Counted from the first letter of the stretch, positions 23,446 through 34,043 are shown. The stretch: DNA of 64,000 bases from Pantoea agglomerans (GCF_020149765.1 NZ_CP083809.1:4023627-4087626); one strand, 5' to 3'. Program-made: numbers and translations. Notes: generated from the letters alone by a model not told the origin.

Positions 23446-23453
23446 ACGTTTCG
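23442..23453. promoter_or_regulatory. RbsR operator 2
   Basis: CGAAACGTTTCG is a perfect 12-bp palindrome with the same core as operator 1, its centre 77 bp upstream of the first. Confidence 0.7.
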
Positions 23454-23480
23454 CTCGTGCGGGCGGGAATTTGGCTCAGA

Positions 23481-23507
23481 TGATAAAAAGGGCCGCAGAA
23501 GCGGCCC
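23481..23507 (-). terminator. Terminator of ygiW
   Basis: GGGCCGC/GCGGCCC with a 4-base loop is followed by TTTTTA on the minus strand, 14 bp after the ygiW stop. Confidence 0.88.
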
Positions 23508-23520
23508 GGTAAAAAGAGCG

Positions 23521-23916
23521 TTACGGCGCTTTGCGCACCTGTTTAACGTCAAGTTCGATGCTGTTGAAGTCTTTATCCAGCTCGCCCGTCAGCTCTACGC
23601 GATCTTTCGGCGTAATGGTCAATCCTTCCCAGCGCTTGTGGTCGATTTCGACTTTCATGGTGCCGGTGGCGTCGCGAAACAGATAATCCTCTTCACCGAT
23701 CTGCTTCTCCAGCTGGCCGCGCACGGTGATCCAGCTGTCATCCTTCATCTCTTCCGCCTGCTTAACGGTCACCACGCTGCTCTGGTTATTTTGAAAACCT
23801 CCCTGTTTCGCCTGAACGGCAGGCGCATTCTCATCGACAAATCCGCCCTGCGTCGCGGCAAAGACCGGTGCCGTTGTCAGCGCCAGGATAGCTAAAAGTG
23901 CAGCATGCTTTTTCAT
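23521..23916 (-). CDS. ygiW: Periplasmic OB-fold stress protein YgiW (BOF family)
   Basis: The 131-residue precursor has a signal peptide (MKKHAALLAILALTTAPVFA), a short stretch with two QGGF repeats (TQGGFVDEN, KQGGFQNN) and a bacterial OB-fold domain (WITVRGQLEKQIGEEDYLF, DRVELTGELDKD). This is the layout of E. coli YgiW/YdeI, which are periplasmic proteins induced by peroxide, metals and cationic peptides. It is divergent from qseBC, the same arrangement as ygiW-qseBC in E. coli, but here the block lies between rbsD and kup. Confidence 0.9.
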   Translation of the reverse strand: MKKHAALLAILALTTAPVFAATQGGFVDENAPAVQAKQGGFQNNQSSVVTVKQAEEMKDDSWITVRGQLEKQIGEEDYLFRDATGTMKVEIDHKRWEGLTITPKDRVELTGELDKDFNSIELDVKQVRKAP

Positions 23917-23974
23917 ATTTCACCTCGTTTCCATGAATGTGTCTTTTGTACGCTTCTTATTAAAACCGGCAGAT

Positions 23975-23991
23975 CTTAACAGGATCTTAAG
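23975..23991. promoter_or_regulatory. Direct repeat typical of a PmrA/QseB-type response regulator
   Basis: CTTAAC-AGGAT-CTTAAG has two hexamers at 11-bp spacing, the form of the PmrA box (YTTAAK-N5-YTTAAK). It lies between the divergent ygiW and qseB starts, so it probably serves autoregulation by QseB, a close PmrA relative. Confidence 0.5.
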
Positions 23992-24077
23992 GCGCGAAAA
24001 TAAGCGAAAATTGGTGATATACCCTGTACAAGCGTCGTTCTGCTTCGTATAAAGCCTCAACAGGCAAGGGAGGGAAG

Positions 24078-24740
24078 ATGCGCATATTACTGATTGAGGA
24101 TGACCGGCTGATTGGCGACGGTATTAAGGCTGGCCTGGGAAAATTAGGTTTCAGCGTCGACTGGTTTATTTCCGGCGATGAAGGATTTGCCGCGCTGCAC
24201 GCGGCCCCCTGGGATGCGGTGATCCTCGATCTTTCGCTGCCGCAGCGCGACGGGCTGGATATTCTGCGCGACTGGCGACAGCAGGGCGCGGACGTGCCGG
24301 TGCTGATTCTGACCGCGCGCGACGCCCTCGATCAGCGCGTGGAGGGTTTGCAGCTGGGGGCCGACGACTACCTCTGCAAACCTTTCGCCCTGACCGAAGT
24401 GGCGGCACGGCTGCAGGCGCTAATCCGGCGTCGTCACGGCCAGCTGCAGCCGGAACTGCGCCACGGCGATGTCATTATGCTGCCTGCCAGCCACAGCGTG
24501 ACGCGGGGTGGCGAAGCTGTTGCGCTCAAGAGCCGGGAGCTGGCGCTGCTGGAACTTTTTTTACGCAATCCAGGACGGGTACTGACGCGCGCTCAGCTGG
24601 AAGAGAAGCTCTACAGCTGGGATGCCGATGTCTCCAGCAACGCGGTGGAAGTGCATATCCACCACCTGCGTAAAAAACTTGGCGCGGCCTTTATCCGCAC
24701 CGTACACGGCGTCGGCTATATGCTGGGAGAGCCACAGTGA
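24078..24740 (+). CDS. qseB: Response regulator QseB
   Basis: QseB is an OmpR-family transcription factor, 220 residues. The receiver domain has the acidic pair EDD at residues 7-9, the phosphorylation site [12 protein letters not shown] (Asp51) and KPFAL with the conserved Lys. The C-terminal winged helix has [26 protein letters not shown] and [13 protein letters not shown]. It is paired with qseC by a 4-base stop/start overlap, and with ygiW divergent. In E. coli the pair responds to catecholamine/AI-3 signals and cross-talks with PmrAB. Confidence 0.94.
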   Translation: MRILLIEDDRLIGDGIKAGLGKLGFSVDWFISGDEGFAALHAAPWDAVILDLSLPQRDGLDILRDWRQQGADVPVLILTARDALDQRVEGLQLGADDYLCKPFALTEVAARLQALIRRRHGQLQPELRHGDVIMLPASHSVTRGGEAVALKSRELALLELFLRNPGRVLTRAQLEEKLYSWDADVSSNAVEVHIHHLRKKLGAAFIRTVHGVGYMLGEPQ

Positions 24741-26068
24741 GCCTGTTTCTCCGACTCGGCGTCGGCTTCGTGCTGCTGCTCGGCCTCTGCTGGGGCAGCG
24801 CCAGCCTGAGCGCCTGGCTACAGACGCGCGACACCATTAACGAGCTGTTCGACACCCAGCAGCTGCTGTTCGCCAAACGCCTGATGGCCCTCGATCTCAG
24901 CGTGCCCCACCGCGCCGCGCTTCCCAAAAACAAGGCGCTGCTGCGCCACCACCGCGGCGATCAGGATGACGATGCGCTCGCCTTTGCTATTTTCACCCGG
25001 GACGGCAGGCCGGTCCTGAACGACGGCGAAAACGGCAGAATGCTGCCGTTTGATGCTGACGCCCAGGGATTTCACGACGGCCGGTTAAACGACGACGATG
25101 ACGACTGGCGCTTTGTCTGGCTGACGACCCCGGATGGCCAGCACCGGATCGTGGTAGGCCAGGAGTGGGAGTATCGCGACGATATGGCGAAAGCGCTGGT
25201 GCAAAGCAGCATTCTGCCCTGGCTTATCGCGCTGCCGCTGATGCTGCTGCTGCTGCTCGGCCTGGTGTGGTACGAGCTGCGCCCGCTCAAGCGCATCACG
25301 CAGCTGCTGGCGCAGCGCGCGCCGGACGACGCCAGGCCGCTGGACGCCGGACGGGTGCCGCTGGAGGTCAGGCCGCTGACGGAGGCGCTGAACGGGCTGT
25401 TCAGCCGCATCAGCACCATGGTGCAGCGCGAGCGCCGCTTTACCTCTGATGCCGCCCATGAGCTACGCAGCCCGCTGGCGGCGCTGCGCGTGCAGAGCGA
25501 GGTGGTGCAGCTCGCCGCCGACGATGACGCGATGCGCCTGCACGCCTTGCGCCAGCTGGATGACGGCATTCAGCGCGCCACGCGGCTGGTGGATCAGCTG
25601 CTGACGCTGTCGCGCGCCGAAGCCGAGGATGCGCGCGGCGCGTTTCAGCCTGTTGCGCTGCGCAATTTGCTGCAGGAGGCGCTGGCCGAGCAGCTGCCGC
25701 ACGCCGATCGCGCCGGCGTCGCGCTGCGCCTGGAAAGCCGCGCCGATCCCGTTATTCAGGGTCATGCGCTGCTGCTGTCGCTGCTGGTGCGCAACCTGCT
25801 GGACAACGCCATTCGCTATACGCCAGAAGGCAGCAACGTCAGCGTGGTGCTGGAAAGCCGCGGCTTGCGCGTTGAGGATAACGGCGCGGGGCTGAGCGAG
25901 GCGGAGATACAGCGGCTGGGCGAGCGCTTCTGGCGACCACCAGGACAGGAGAAGAGCGGCAGCGGACTGGGATTGTCGATCGTGCGCAACGTTGCGCAGC
26001 TGCACGGAATGCAGCTCCGTTTCAGCCAGCGCGAGGGCGGCGGACTCTGCGTCGCCCTGCGCTGGTAA
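24737..26068 (+). CDS. qseC: Sensor histidine kinase QseC
   Basis: QseC is an inner-membrane kinase and phosphatase for QseB, 443 residues, starting at a GTG that overlaps the qseB stop. Two membrane spans (about residues 5-27 and 158-178) bracket a periplasmic sensor region rich in Asp. The H-box [19 protein letters not shown], the N-box [14 protein letters not shown], the G1 box VEDNGAGLS and the G2 box GSGLGLSIV are all intact. It ends 3 bp from the convergent kup. Confidence 0.93.
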   Translation: MSLFLRLGVGFVLLLGLCWGSASLSAWLQTRDTINELFDTQQLLFAKRLMALDLSVPHRAALPKNKALLRHHRGDQDDDALAFAIFTRDGRPVLNDGENGRMLPFDADAQGFHDGRLNDDDDDWRFVWLTTPDGQHRIVVGQEWEYRDDMAKALVQSSILPWLIALPLMLLLLLGLVWYELRPLKRITQLLAQRAPDDARPLDAGRVPLEVRPLTEALNGLFSRISTMVQRERRFTSDAAHELRSPLAALRVQSEVVQLAADDDAMRLHALRQLDDGIQRATRLVDQLLTLSRAEAEDARGAFQPVALRNLLQEALAEQLPHADRAGVALRLESRADPVIQGHALLLSLLVRNLLDNAIRYTPEGSNVSVVLESRGLRVEDNGAGLSEAEIQRLGERFWRPPGQEKSGSGLGLSIVRNVAQLHGMQLRFSQREGGGLCVALRW

Positions 26069-26071
26069 GGA

Positions 26072-27940
26072 TCAGATCTCTACCTGGGTGCCCAGTTCGA
26101 TAACCCGGTTCGGCGGGATCTCAAACTGGTCAGGCGCGCGCAGCGCGTTGCGCTGCAGCGCCAGGAAGAGCTTGCCGCGCAGGCGCAGATACCAGGGACG
26201 TTTGCCCATAATCAGCGACTCGTGCGACATAAAGAACGAGGTCTCCATCATCCGGCAGTTAAGCCCTTCCAGCCCGCAGCGGTGGAATATCTCCTCTACA
26301 TTGGGCGTTTCGCGCCAGCCGTAGCTGGCCACCACGCGCCAGAAGGTCGGCGACAGCTGCTCGATGGCGACGCGGCGCACGTTATGCACGTAAGGCGCAT
26401 CCTCGGTGCGCAGCGTCAGAAACACCACGCGCTCATGCAGCACTTTGTTGTGTTTGAGGTTATGCAGCAGCGCAAAGGGGATGACGTTCAGCGCGCGCGA
26501 CATATAAACGGCGGTGCCCGGCACCCGCACCGGCGGCGATTTCTCCAGCGAGGCGATCATCGCCTCCAGCGAGTTGCCGTGCTCGTGCATCCGGCGCAGC
26601 AGACGAAAGCGCTCGCTCTTCCAGGTGGTCATAATCAGGAACATGATCAGCCCCAGACAGAGCGGCAGCCAGCCGCCGGAGAAGAGCTTAATCAGGTTGG
26701 CGGAAAAGAGCGGCACGTCGATGCAGAGAAACAGCGTCAGGATCAGGCCGACCGCCAGCCGGTTCCAGTGCCAGTTTTTCACCGCCACGGTACAGGAGAG
26801 GATCGACGTCAGCACCATGGTGCCGGTTACCGCAATGCCGTAAGCCGCCGCCAGGTTGCTGGAGTGCTCAAAGCTGATAATCACGATCAGCACGGCAAAA
26901 TAGAGCACCCAGTTGATCATCGGCACATAAATCTGACCAGACTCCATCTCCGAGGTGTGAATAATGCGCATCCCCGGCAGATAGCCCAGACGCACCGCCT
27001 GGCGCGTCAGCGAGAAGACGCCGGAGATTACCGCCTGCGAGGCGATAACCGTCGCCAGCGTGGCCAGAATCAGCAGCGGGATCAGCGCCCAGTCGGGTGC
27101 CAGCAGAAAGAAGGGGTTTTTAATCGCTTTGGGATCGCTGAGCAGCAGCGCGCCCTGGCCGAAATAGTTCAGCACCAGCGACGGCAGCACCACGATAAAC
27201 CAGGCGATGCGAATCGGCATCTTGCCGAAGTGGCCCATATCCGCATAGAGCGCTTCCACGCCGGTAATCGCCAGCACGACCGCGCCCAGTGCAAAAAAGG
27301 AGATGGTTTTATAGTGCACAAAGAAGCTGACCGCCCAGGAGGGATTGAGCGCCTGCAGCACCTCGGGGTTCTTCATAATGCCGGTCACGCCCAGCACCGC
27401 CAGCGTGGCGAACCAGATCAGCATCACCGGGGCGAAGAGCTTGCCCACCATGCCGGTGCCGTGCTTCTGGATCATAAACAGCAGCGTCAGCACCGCGATA
27501 GAGAGAGGAACGATAAAGGGATCGAGCGAGGGCGCAGCAATCTCCAGCCCTTCGATGGCCGACATCACGGAGATAGCGGGCGTAATCACCACTTCGCCAT
27601 AGAAGAAGCTGCCGCCGATAAGGCCCATAATGACCAGTACCGCCGTCGCGCGCGCGCCGGTATTGCGGCCCGCCAGCGACATCAGGGTCAGAATACCGCC
27701 CTCGCCAGCGTTATCCGCGCGCATGACGTAGCTGATATATTTCAGCGATACCACCAGCAGCAGCAGCCAGAAAATCAGCGACAGAAAGCCGAAAACCGCT
27801 TCGCGCTCAACGCCGAAACCAAACTGACCGGAGAGACATTCACGCAGGGTATAGAGCGGGCTGGTGCCGATATCGCCATACACTACGCCAATCGCGGCCA
27901 GCGTTAACGCACTAAGTGATTGCTTGTTATCCGAGCTCAT
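26072..27940 (-). CDS. kup: Low-affinity potassium transporter Kup (TrkD)
   Basis: Kup imports K+ (and Cs+) with protons and is constitutive. It is 622 residues, identical in length to E. coli. The first helix carries the family signature [17 protein letters not shown], followed by [15 protein letters not shown] and [23 protein letters not shown]. About twelve spans precede a cytoplasmic C-terminal domain of roughly 180 residues. It is divergent from ravA, as in E. coli. Nothing distinct beyond AT-rich promoter-like sequence was seen in the 289-bp gap to ravA. Confidence 0.97.
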   Translation of the reverse strand: MSSDNKQSLSALTLAAIGVVYGDIGTSPLYTLRECLSGQFGFGVEREAVFGFLSLIFWLLLLVVSLKYISYVMRADNAGEGGILTLMSLAGRNTGARATAVLVIMGLIGGSFFYGEVVITPAISVMSAIEGLEIAAPSLDPFIVPLSIAVLTLLFMIQKHGTGMVGKLFAPVMLIWFATLAVLGVTGIMKNPEVLQALNPSWAVSFFVHYKTISFFALGAVVLAITGVEALYADMGHFGKMPIRIAWFIVVLPSLVLNYFGQGALLLSDPKAIKNPFFLLAPDWALIPLLILATLATVIASQAVISGVFSLTRQAVRLGYLPGMRIIHTSEMESGQIYVPMINWVLYFAVLIVIISFEHSSNLAAAYGIAVTGTMVLTSILSCTVAVKNWHWNRLAVGLILTLFLCIDVPLFSANLIKLFSGGWLPLCLGLIMFLIMTTWKSERFRLLRRMHEHGNSLEAMIASLEKSPPVRVPGTAVYMSRALNVIPFALLHNLKHNKVLHERVVFLTLRTEDAPYVHNVRRVAIEQLSPTFWRVVASYGWRETPNVEEIFHRCGLEGLNCRMMETSFFMSHESLIMGKRPWYLRLRGKLFLALQRNALRAPDQFEIPPNRVIELGTQVEI

Positions 27941-28229
27941 AGAGTTATCTTTTGTTGGAGCAGAGAGGCGTAACGCCCTTCGCTCTGGCTATCAAAAAGC
28001 GCACAGTATGCACCTGTTTCCCAAAAAACCCATCCCAATCCGTCATCAACGTCTCCGACGCTGACGATTTTTCTCGCGGCATTCAGGCCGCAGCGGCATT
28101 ATGCGATGATTGGATTTTGTGACACAAAAAAAGCGGACGGCAATCAACGCTTTCACGCATCATAATCAGTAGAGTAGTGCGCCTGCCACCCTATGACGGC
28201 AGCAGTAACAGAAGGACAATGAAGTGATT

Positions 28230-29726
28230 ATGGCTCAACCCCATCTTTTGGCAGAAAGAATTTCTCGTCTCAGCAATGCCCTGGAGAAGGGTCTGTATGA
28301 ACGCCACGACGCAATTCGCCTCTGTCTGCTGGCGGCGCTGAGCGGCGAAAGCGTATTTTTGCTTGGCCCGCCGGGCATCGCCAAGAGCCTGATCGCCCGA
28401 CGCCTGAAATTTGCTTTTCAGAATGCGCGCGCGTTTGAATACCTGATGACGCGCTTCTCAACGCCGGAAGAGGTATTCGGCCCGCTGTCGATTCAGGCGC
28501 TCAAAGATGAAGGCCGCTATCAGCGCCTGACGAAAGGCTATCTGCCTGATGCGGAAATTGTCTTTCTCGACGAGATCTGGAAAGCGGGCCCCGCCATCCT
28601 GAATACCCTGCTGACCGCGATTAACGAGCGCCGCTTTCGCAATGGCGACAGCGAAGAAAAAATTCCGATGCGCCTGCTGGTCACCGCCTCCAACGAACTG
28701 CCGGAAGCGGACAGCGGGCTGGAAGCGCTCTACGACCGCATGCTGATCCGCCTCTGGCTCGACAACGTGCATGAGAAGCAAAACTTTCGCAGCATGCTGA
28801 CCCACCAGCAGGATGAAAACGCCAATCCGGTCGCGGAATCGTTGCGCATTAGCGACGAGGAGTATCATCAGTGGCAGCAGGGCATTACGCAGGTCAGCCT
28901 GCCGGACAATGTCTTCGAACTGATCTATCAGCTGCGCCAGCATCTGGAAACCCTGCCCGATGCGCCCTATATCTCCGATCGCCGCTGGAAAAAGGCGATT
29001 CACCTGCTGCAGGCAAGCGCCTTCTACAGCGGCCGCAGCGCCATCGCGCCAATCGACCTTATTCTGTTGAAAGATTGCCTGTGGCACGACATCGCCTCTA
29101 TGCAGGTGCTGGAGCGCGCGATTGACCTGCTGATGACGCAGCAGGCCTGGCAGCAACAGACGCTTTTGCTCAGGCTGCAGCAGCTCAAAGCGCGACGCCT
29201 GGCGTTACAGCAGCAGCAGAGCGTGGCGCAGGCGATTACGCTGGAAAAACACAGCGGCATGTTCAGCCGCAAGCCGCACTACGAGCTGCCCGCCAGCCTG
29301 ACGGAGCCGCAGCTGACCCTGATGCTGCAGCAGCCGCTCACGCTGCACGATATGCAGGTTACGCATGTGGTGATCGCCCGCGATGCGCTGGAGCAGTGGC
29401 TGCTGAAAGGCGGCGAGGTGCGCGGCAAGCTGAACGGCATCGGTTTCGCCCAGACGCTGGATCTGCTGGTAGATGCGCAGCACTGCCTGGCGCTGCGCGA
29501 CGTCAGCCTGCAAACGGCGCGCCTGACGCTGCCCGGCGCCGTTGCGCACAGCGAACTGCCGGCTGAGATCAGCGAAGCGCTGGACGAGCTGGATACCCAG
29601 CTGCGCGCGCAGCGCCACCAGTTCAGCCAGCATCAGCGCTGTTTGTTTATCAGCGACGACTGGCTGGCGCGTATTGAAACCAGCCTGCAGGATGTGGCCG
29701 ATCAGCTGAAACAGGCGCGTAAATGA
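28230..29726 (+). CDS. ravA: MoxR-family AAA+ ATPase RavA
   Basis: RavA forms a hexamer that binds the inducible lysine decarboxylase LdcI and, with ViaA, acts on respiratory complexes and aminoglycoside sensitivity. It is 498 residues from [11 protein letters not shown], the E. coli length. Walker [10 protein letters not shown] is at about residues 47-55, Walker [12 protein letters not shown] follows, then sensor 1 [10 protein letters not shown]. The C-terminal part is the LARA region with [13 protein letters not shown] two codons upstream is also possible, but the ATG matches E. coli. It overlaps viaA by four bases. Confidence 0.96.
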   Translation: MAQPHLLAERISRLSNALEKGLYERHDAIRLCLLAALSGESVFLLGPPGIAKSLIARRLKFAFQNARAFEYLMTRFSTPEEVFGPLSIQALKDEGRYQRLTKGYLPDAEIVFLDEIWKAGPAILNTLLTAINERRFRNGDSEEKIPMRLLVTASNELPEADSGLEALYDRMLIRLWLDNVHEKQNFRSMLTHQQDENANPVAESLRISDEEYHQWQQGITQVSLPDNVFELIYQLRQHLETLPDAPYISDRRWKKAIHLLQASAFYSGRSAIAPIDLILLKDCLWHDIASMQVLERAIDLLMTQQAWQQQTLLLRLQQLKARRLALQQQQSVAQAITLEKHSGMFSRKPHYELPASLTEPQLTLMLQQPLTLHDMQVTHVVIARDALEQWLLKGGEVRGKLNGIGFAQTLDLLVDAQHCLALRDVSLQTARLTLPGAVAHSELPAEISEALDELDTQLRAQRHQFSQHQRCLFISDDWLARIETSLQDVADQLKQARK

Positions 29727-31183
29727 TCTCACTGGAGACGCTCAGCGCGCTGCTCTCTGTTGGCGAAGCCGAACTGATCGAAGAGCTGGTTCTCGCGCTG
29801 CTCGCCTCCCCGCAGCTGGCGATCTTCTTTGAAAAATTCCCCGGTCTGAAGCAGGCGATGCTGCGTGACGTGCCGCGCTGGAAAGCGGAGATCAACGCCG
29901 AGCTTAAAGCGACGCCGGTACCAGAAACGCTGGGCAACGAGTTTCAGCTGTTTCAGCGCGCCCAGCTGCTCAGCCATCACGACTTTAACCAGCAGCTGCC
30001 TGAAATACTTGAGGCGCTGACGCAGCAGCCCTCGCCCTTTCTGGAAGAGGCACAGCGCCTGTTGCAGCACACCGACGCGCATCAGCTGAGCGGCGCGCAG
30101 CATACGCTGTTTCTGCAGCGCTGGCGTCTCAGCCTGACGCTGCAGACGCTGACGCTCAACGAACAGCTGCTGGAGCAGCAGCGCGAACGACTGATGGCCG
30201 AACTGCAGCAGCGTATGGCGCTGAGCGGCCAGCTGGCGCCCGTGCTGAGCGACAACGACGAGGCGGCGGCCGGGCGCCTGTGGGATATGAGCAAAGCCCC
30301 ACTGCAGCACAGCGACTATCAGCTGATGCTGGAGTATGGCGACTTCCTGGCGCAGCAGCCGGAACTGCTGGCGCTGGCGCAACAGCTGGGGCGCAGCCGC
30401 GAAGCAAAGTCGGTACCGTCGCAGGATGCCCCGCTGGAGGCTTTTCACCAGCTGGTGCGCGAACCGGACGCGGTGCCCGAAGAGGTGAACGGCATTCATC
30501 AGAGCGACGACGTGCTGCGTCTGCTGCCGCCGGAGCTGGCGACCATTAGCATCAGCGAGCTGGAGCTGGAATTTTACCGCCGCCTGGTGGAAAAACGGCT
30601 GCTGACCTACCGGCTGCAGGGCGACGCCTGGCATGAAAAAGTCACTCTGCGTCCGGTCAGCCACCAGCAGCACGAAGAGCAGCCGCGCGGCCCCTTTATT
30701 GTCTGCGTCGATACCTCAGGATCGATGGGCGGCTTCAACGAGCGCTGCGCCAAAGCGTTCTGCCTGGCGCTGCTGAAGGTTGCGCTGGCCGATCGCCGCC
30801 GCTGCTACGTTATGCTGTTCGCCCACGACGTCATCGGCTACGAGCTTACCGGCGACGACGGGCTGGAGCAGGCGATCCGCTTTCTCAGCCAGCGCTTTCG
30901 CGGCGGTACCGATCTCGCCGCCTGTCTGGCAGCGGTGGTTAAACGTATGGAGGGATCGCTATGGCAGGACGCTGACGCCGTGGTGGTCTCCGACTTTATC
31001 GCCCAGCGTCTGCCGGACGAGATCGTTAGCGTGGTGAAGCAGCGCCAGCTGCAACAGCAGCAGCGCTTCCATGCGGTAGCGATGTCGGCGCACGGCAAGC
31101 CCGGCATTCTGCGCATCTTCGACCATATCTGGCGTTTCGATACCGGCATGAAAAGCCGCCTGCTGCGCCGCTGGCGGCGTTAG
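29723..31183 (+). CDS. viaA: VWA-domain protein ViaA, RavA partner
   Basis: ViaA is the von Willebrand factor A partner of RavA, 486 residues. The N-terminal two thirds is helical, glutamine- and leucine-rich. The C-terminal VWA domain carries the metal-ion-dependent adhesion site DTSGSMGG (about residues 330-337), [11 protein letters not shown] and [12 protein letters not shown]. The start lies within the ravA stop, so the pair is translated together. Confidence 0.96.
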   Translation: MISLETLSALLSVGEAELIEELVLALLASPQLAIFFEKFPGLKQAMLRDVPRWKAEINAELKATPVPETLGNEFQLFQRAQLLSHHDFNQQLPEILEALTQQPSPFLEEAQRLLQHTDAHQLSGAQHTLFLQRWRLSLTLQTLTLNEQLLEQQRERLMAELQQRMALSGQLAPVLSDNDEAAAGRLWDMSKAPLQHSDYQLMLEYGDFLAQQPELLALAQQLGRSREAKSVPSQDAPLEAFHQLVREPDAVPEEVNGIHQSDDVLRLLPPELATISISELELEFYRRLVEKRLLTYRLQGDAWHEKVTLRPVSHQQHEEQPRGPFIVCVDTSGSMGGFNERCAKAFCLALLKVALADRRRCYVMLFAHDVIGYELTGDDGLEQAIRFLSQRFRGGTDLAACLAAVVKRMEGSLWQDADAVVVSDFIAQRLPDEIVSVVKQRQLQQQQRFHAVAMSAHGKPGILRIFDHIWRFDTGMKSRLLRRWRR

Positions 31184-31253
31184 TCACAGAGCAGAAACCC
31201 CCATTTGCTATAGTGAATTACCCGCTGTGTTTATTCAGCTAACGGAGTTCACT

Positions 31254-33392
31254 GTGACACTTGCCCAACACCAACCCAATTTACCGTTACCAACCCGTAC
31301 GGTACGCCTTTCCGGCAGCAGCGTGGCAGAGAAACGCGCTGAGCTGCTGGCCTATTTCACCCAGACCTGGGAGCTGTATGAGAGCCTGTTCGATTGTCTG
31401 GCCGACGACCGCGCCTGGTTCAATAAAGCCATCAGGCTGCGCCATCCGCTGATCTTCTATTTCGGTCACACCGCCTCTTTCTATATCAATAAGCTGATGG
31501 CGGGCCGCTATATCGACGCACGAATCGATGCCCGCATTGAGGCGATGATGGCGATCGGCGTGGATGAGATGAGCTGGGACGACCTTGACGACAGCCACTA
31601 CGCCTGGCCGACAGCAGAAGAGGTGCGCGCCTATCGTGGCAAGGTGAAAAACCTGGTTACAGAATTTATTCAGTCCATGCCGCTGGAGCTGCCGATCGAC
31701 TGGGAGAGCCCGGCCTGGGTGATCCTGATGGGGATCGAACATGAGCGTATTCATCTGGAAACCTCCAGCGTGCTAATCCGTCAGCTGCCGCTGGAATGGG
31801 TCAAACCGCAGCCGCAGTGGCCAGCCTGCCAGCAAGCCCGTCACGCGCGCGAAAGCGTTCCCGCCAATAGCCTGATCGCCATGCCGGGCGGCACCGTGGT
31901 GCAGGGGAAACGCGACGATACCTACGGCTGGGACAACGAATATGGCAGCCTGACCACCGAGCTCAAGCCGTTTAAAGCCAGCAAGATGCTGGTAAGCAAC
32001 GCCGAATTTTATGAGTTTGTTGCCGCCGGCGGCTATCAGCAGCGCCAGTACTGGGACGAAGAGGGCTGGGGCTGGCGCAGCTTCGCCGAGGCGCAGATGC
32101 CGACCTTCTGGGTTGGCGATGCGCACCAGCCCGACGCCCTTAAACTGCGTCTGATGACCGAAGAGGTGCCAATGCCATGGGACTGGCCGGCCGAAGTTAA
32201 TCAGCTGGAGGCCGCCGCGTTCTGCCGCTGGAAAGCACAGGAGACCGGCGCGTCCGTGCAGCTGCCGTGCGAAGCGGAGTGGATGCTGCTGCGCGAGCAG
32301 GTAGAGGGCGATCAGCCGGAGTGGCAGCAGGCGCCAGGCAATATCAACCTTGCATACTGGGCCTCCTCCTGCGCCGTTGACCGTTTCGCTCAGGGCGACT
32401 TTTTCGACATCGTGGGCAACGTCTGGCAGTGGACAACCACGCCGATCAACGGCTTTGAAGGCTTCCGCGTGCATCCACTCTATGACGACTTCTCGACGCC
32501 GACCTTCGACGGCAAGCATTCGATCATCAAGGGCGGCAGCTGGATCTCTACCGGCAACGAAGCGCTGAAATCGTCGCGCTACGCTTTTCGCCGCCACTTT
32601 TTCCAGCATGCGGGCTTCCGCTACGTCGTCTCCTCGCATCAGGAAACAATGACGCTCAACCCCTACGAAACTGACGACATGGTGTCGCAGTATCTCGACT
32701 TCCAGTATGGCCCGCGCTATTTCGGCGTCGATAACTACGCCGAGTCGCTGGTGGCGCTGGCGCTGCCCCACTGCCAGGCGCGCGGCACCGCGCTGGATAT
32801 CGGCTGCGCCACCGGCCGCGCCAGCTTTGAGCTGGCGCGCCATTTTGAAAAGGTGATCGGGATGGATTATTCAGCGCGCTTTATTGACGTCGCGCTGCAG
32901 CTCACCTCCGGCGAAGATTTCCGCTACGTGGTGCCGGAAGAGGGTGAGCTGGTGGAGTATCGTCAGGTGCGGCTAAAAGATTTTGGCCTCGACGCCGAGC
33001 AGGCGCAGCGTATCCAGTTCGTGCAGGGCGACGCCTGCAACCTGAAGCCTCAGCCCGCGCAGTATGACCTGGTGCTGGCGGCGAACCTGATCGATCGCCT
33101 GCGTCAGCCACAGCGCTTCCTGCAGGATATCGCGCCGATGATCCGCTCCGGCGGTCTGCTGCTGCTCTCCTCGCCCTATACCTGGCTGGAAGCGTTTACG
33201 CCCAGGGAGAACTGGCTGGGCGGCATTCGCGAAAACGGCGAGGCGCTCACCACGCTGCAGGCGCTGCAGCGGCTGCTGGCAGCGGAGTTTGAGCCGATCG
33301 GCGCGCCGCAGGACCAGCCTTTCGTGATCCGTGAAACCGCGCGCAAGTATCAGCATTCGCTGGCGCAGGTCACGCTGTGGCGTAAGCGCTAA
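31254..33392 (+). CDS. ovoA: OvoA, 5-histidylcysteine sulfoxide synthase / N-methyltransferase (ovothiol synthesis)
   Basis: OvoA is a non-heme iron enzyme that uses O2 to join cysteine to histidine C5, and its fused methyltransferase makes the N-methyl mercaptohistidine of ovothiol A. The start chosen is a GTG with GGAG seven bases upstream, giving 712 residues. Domains: an N-terminal DinB-like helical bundle with the iron ligand motif HERIHLE (H163, H167, E169); a formylglycine-generating-enzyme-like domain (residues ~200-460; MPGGTVVQGK, GNVWQWT, IKGGSWIS, RHFFQHAGFRYV); and a SAM methyltransferase domain from ~490 (ALDIGCATGRASFELA, VIGMDYS). OvoA of Erwinia tasmaniensis is a characterised member. 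It lies downstream of viaA, where E. coli has asnA. Confidence 0.94.
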   Translation: MTLAQHQPNLPLPTRTVRLSGSSVAEKRAELLAYFTQTWELYESLFDCLADDRAWFNKAIRLRHPLIFYFGHTASFYINKLMAGRYIDARIDARIEAMMAIGVDEMSWDDLDDSHYAWPTAEEVRAYRGKVKNLVTEFIQSMPLELPIDWESPAWVILMGIEHERIHLETSSVLIRQLPLEWVKPQPQWPACQQARHARESVPANSLIAMPGGTVVQGKRDDTYGWDNEYGSLTTELKPFKASKMLVSNAEFYEFVAAGGYQQRQYWDEEGWGWRSFAEAQMPTFWVGDAHQPDALKLRLMTEEVPMPWDWPAEVNQLEAAAFCRWKAQETGASVQLPCEAEWMLLREQVEGDQPEWQQAPGNINLAYWASSCAVDRFAQGDFFDIVGNVWQWTTTPINGFEGFRVHPLYDDFSTPTFDGKHSIIKGGSWISTGNEALKSSRYAFRRHFFQHAGFRYVVSSHQETMTLNPYETDDMVSQYLDFQYGPRYFGVDNYAESLVALALPHCQARGTALDIGCATGRASFELARHFEKVIGMDYSARFIDVALQLTSGEDFRYVVPEEGELVEYRQVRLKDFGLDAEQAQRIQFVQGDACNLKPQPAQYDLVLAANLIDRLRQPQRFLQDIAPMIRSGGLLLLSSPYTWLEAFTPRENWLGGIRENGEALTTLQALQRLLAAEFEPIGAPQDQPFVIRETARKYQHSLAQVTLWRKR

Positions 33393-33396
33393 CGCT

Positions 33397-33426
33397 CACC
33401 GGCAGCGGCAAACGCTGCTGCCGGTG
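33397..33426 (+). terminator. Hairpin after ovoA, possible terminator
   Basis: CACCGGCAGC/GCTGCCGGTG is a 10-bp perfect stem 5 bp after the ovoA stop. The first T run (CTTTTTG) comes about 20 bp later, so termination may be partial. Confidence 0.5.
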
Positions 33427-33495
33427 ATTGCCTGCCGCCTCTTTTTGCTGCACATTCTCCTCTGTTCAAATAAGAAGAGCTGACATGAGGATGAT

Positions 33496-33957
33496 ATGGC
33501 CGAATCACTGCAACTGGACAACCTGGATCGCGGGATCCTGAATGCGCTGCTGGACAATGCCCGCACAGCTTACGCCGAGCTGGCGAAACAGTTCAACGTC
33601 AGTCCGGGCACCATCCATGTTCGCGTGGAGAAGATGAAACAGGCCGGCATTATTCTCGGCACCCGGGTGGAGATCGATCCGCGCCAGCTGGGGTTCGACG
33701 TTTGCTGCTTTATCGGCATCATCCTGAAAAGCGCGCGCGACTACCCGGCCGCGCTGAGCAAGCTGGAAGCGCTCGACGAGGTGGTCGAAGCCTGGTACAC
33801 CACCGGACACTACAGCATCTTTATCAAGGTTATGTGCCGATCCATCGACGCGCTGCAGCAGGTGCTGATCAACAAGATCCAGACCATCGACGAAATCCAG
33901 TCCACCGAAACGCTGATCTCCTTACAGAACCCGATCATGCGCACCATTAAACCCTGA
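33496..33957 (+). CDS. asnC: Transcriptional regulator AsnC
   Basis: AsnC is an Lrp/AsnC-family regulator that senses asparagine. Its 153 residues comprise a helix-turn-helix (LDRGILNALLDNARTAYAEL, SPGTIHVRVEKMKQAG) and a RAM ligand-binding domain (EVVEAWYTTGHYSIFIKV). It is nearly identical to E. coli AsnC, whose main target, asnA, is its divergent neighbour there. Here asnA is missing from the locus, so the target must lie elsewhere. It is followed by mioC in the same direction, and in E. coli asnC transcription can run on into mioC and oriC. Confidence 0.96.
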   Translation: MAESLQLDNLDRGILNALLDNARTAYAELAKQFNVSPGTIHVRVEKMKQAGIILGTRVEIDPRQLGFDVCCFIGIILKSARDYPAALSKLEALDEVVEAWYTTGHYSIFIKVMCRSIDALQQVLINKIQTIDEIQSTETLISLQNPIMRTIKP

Positions 33958-34043
33958 TCTTTTTTTTCTGTGCACAACCTTATCCCCGATGAACGCCGCC
34001 TGCGCCAACGGCTGCGTTCGCCTCTCTGTTTTTATTAACCCTG

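Noticed and set aside
26222..27907. 561-codon open frame opposite kup
   Set aside because: It is exactly antisense to a complete, conserved kup; its His/Arg/Gln-rich product is the usual reverse reading of a GC-rich third-position gene.
28042..28229. Promoters in the kup-ravA gap
   Set aside because: AT-rich hexamers occur, but no pair with good spacing could be chosen with confidence.
31773..32843. 356-codon open frame opposite ovoA
   Set aside because: Antisense shadow; the ovoA frame carries all catalytic motifs.
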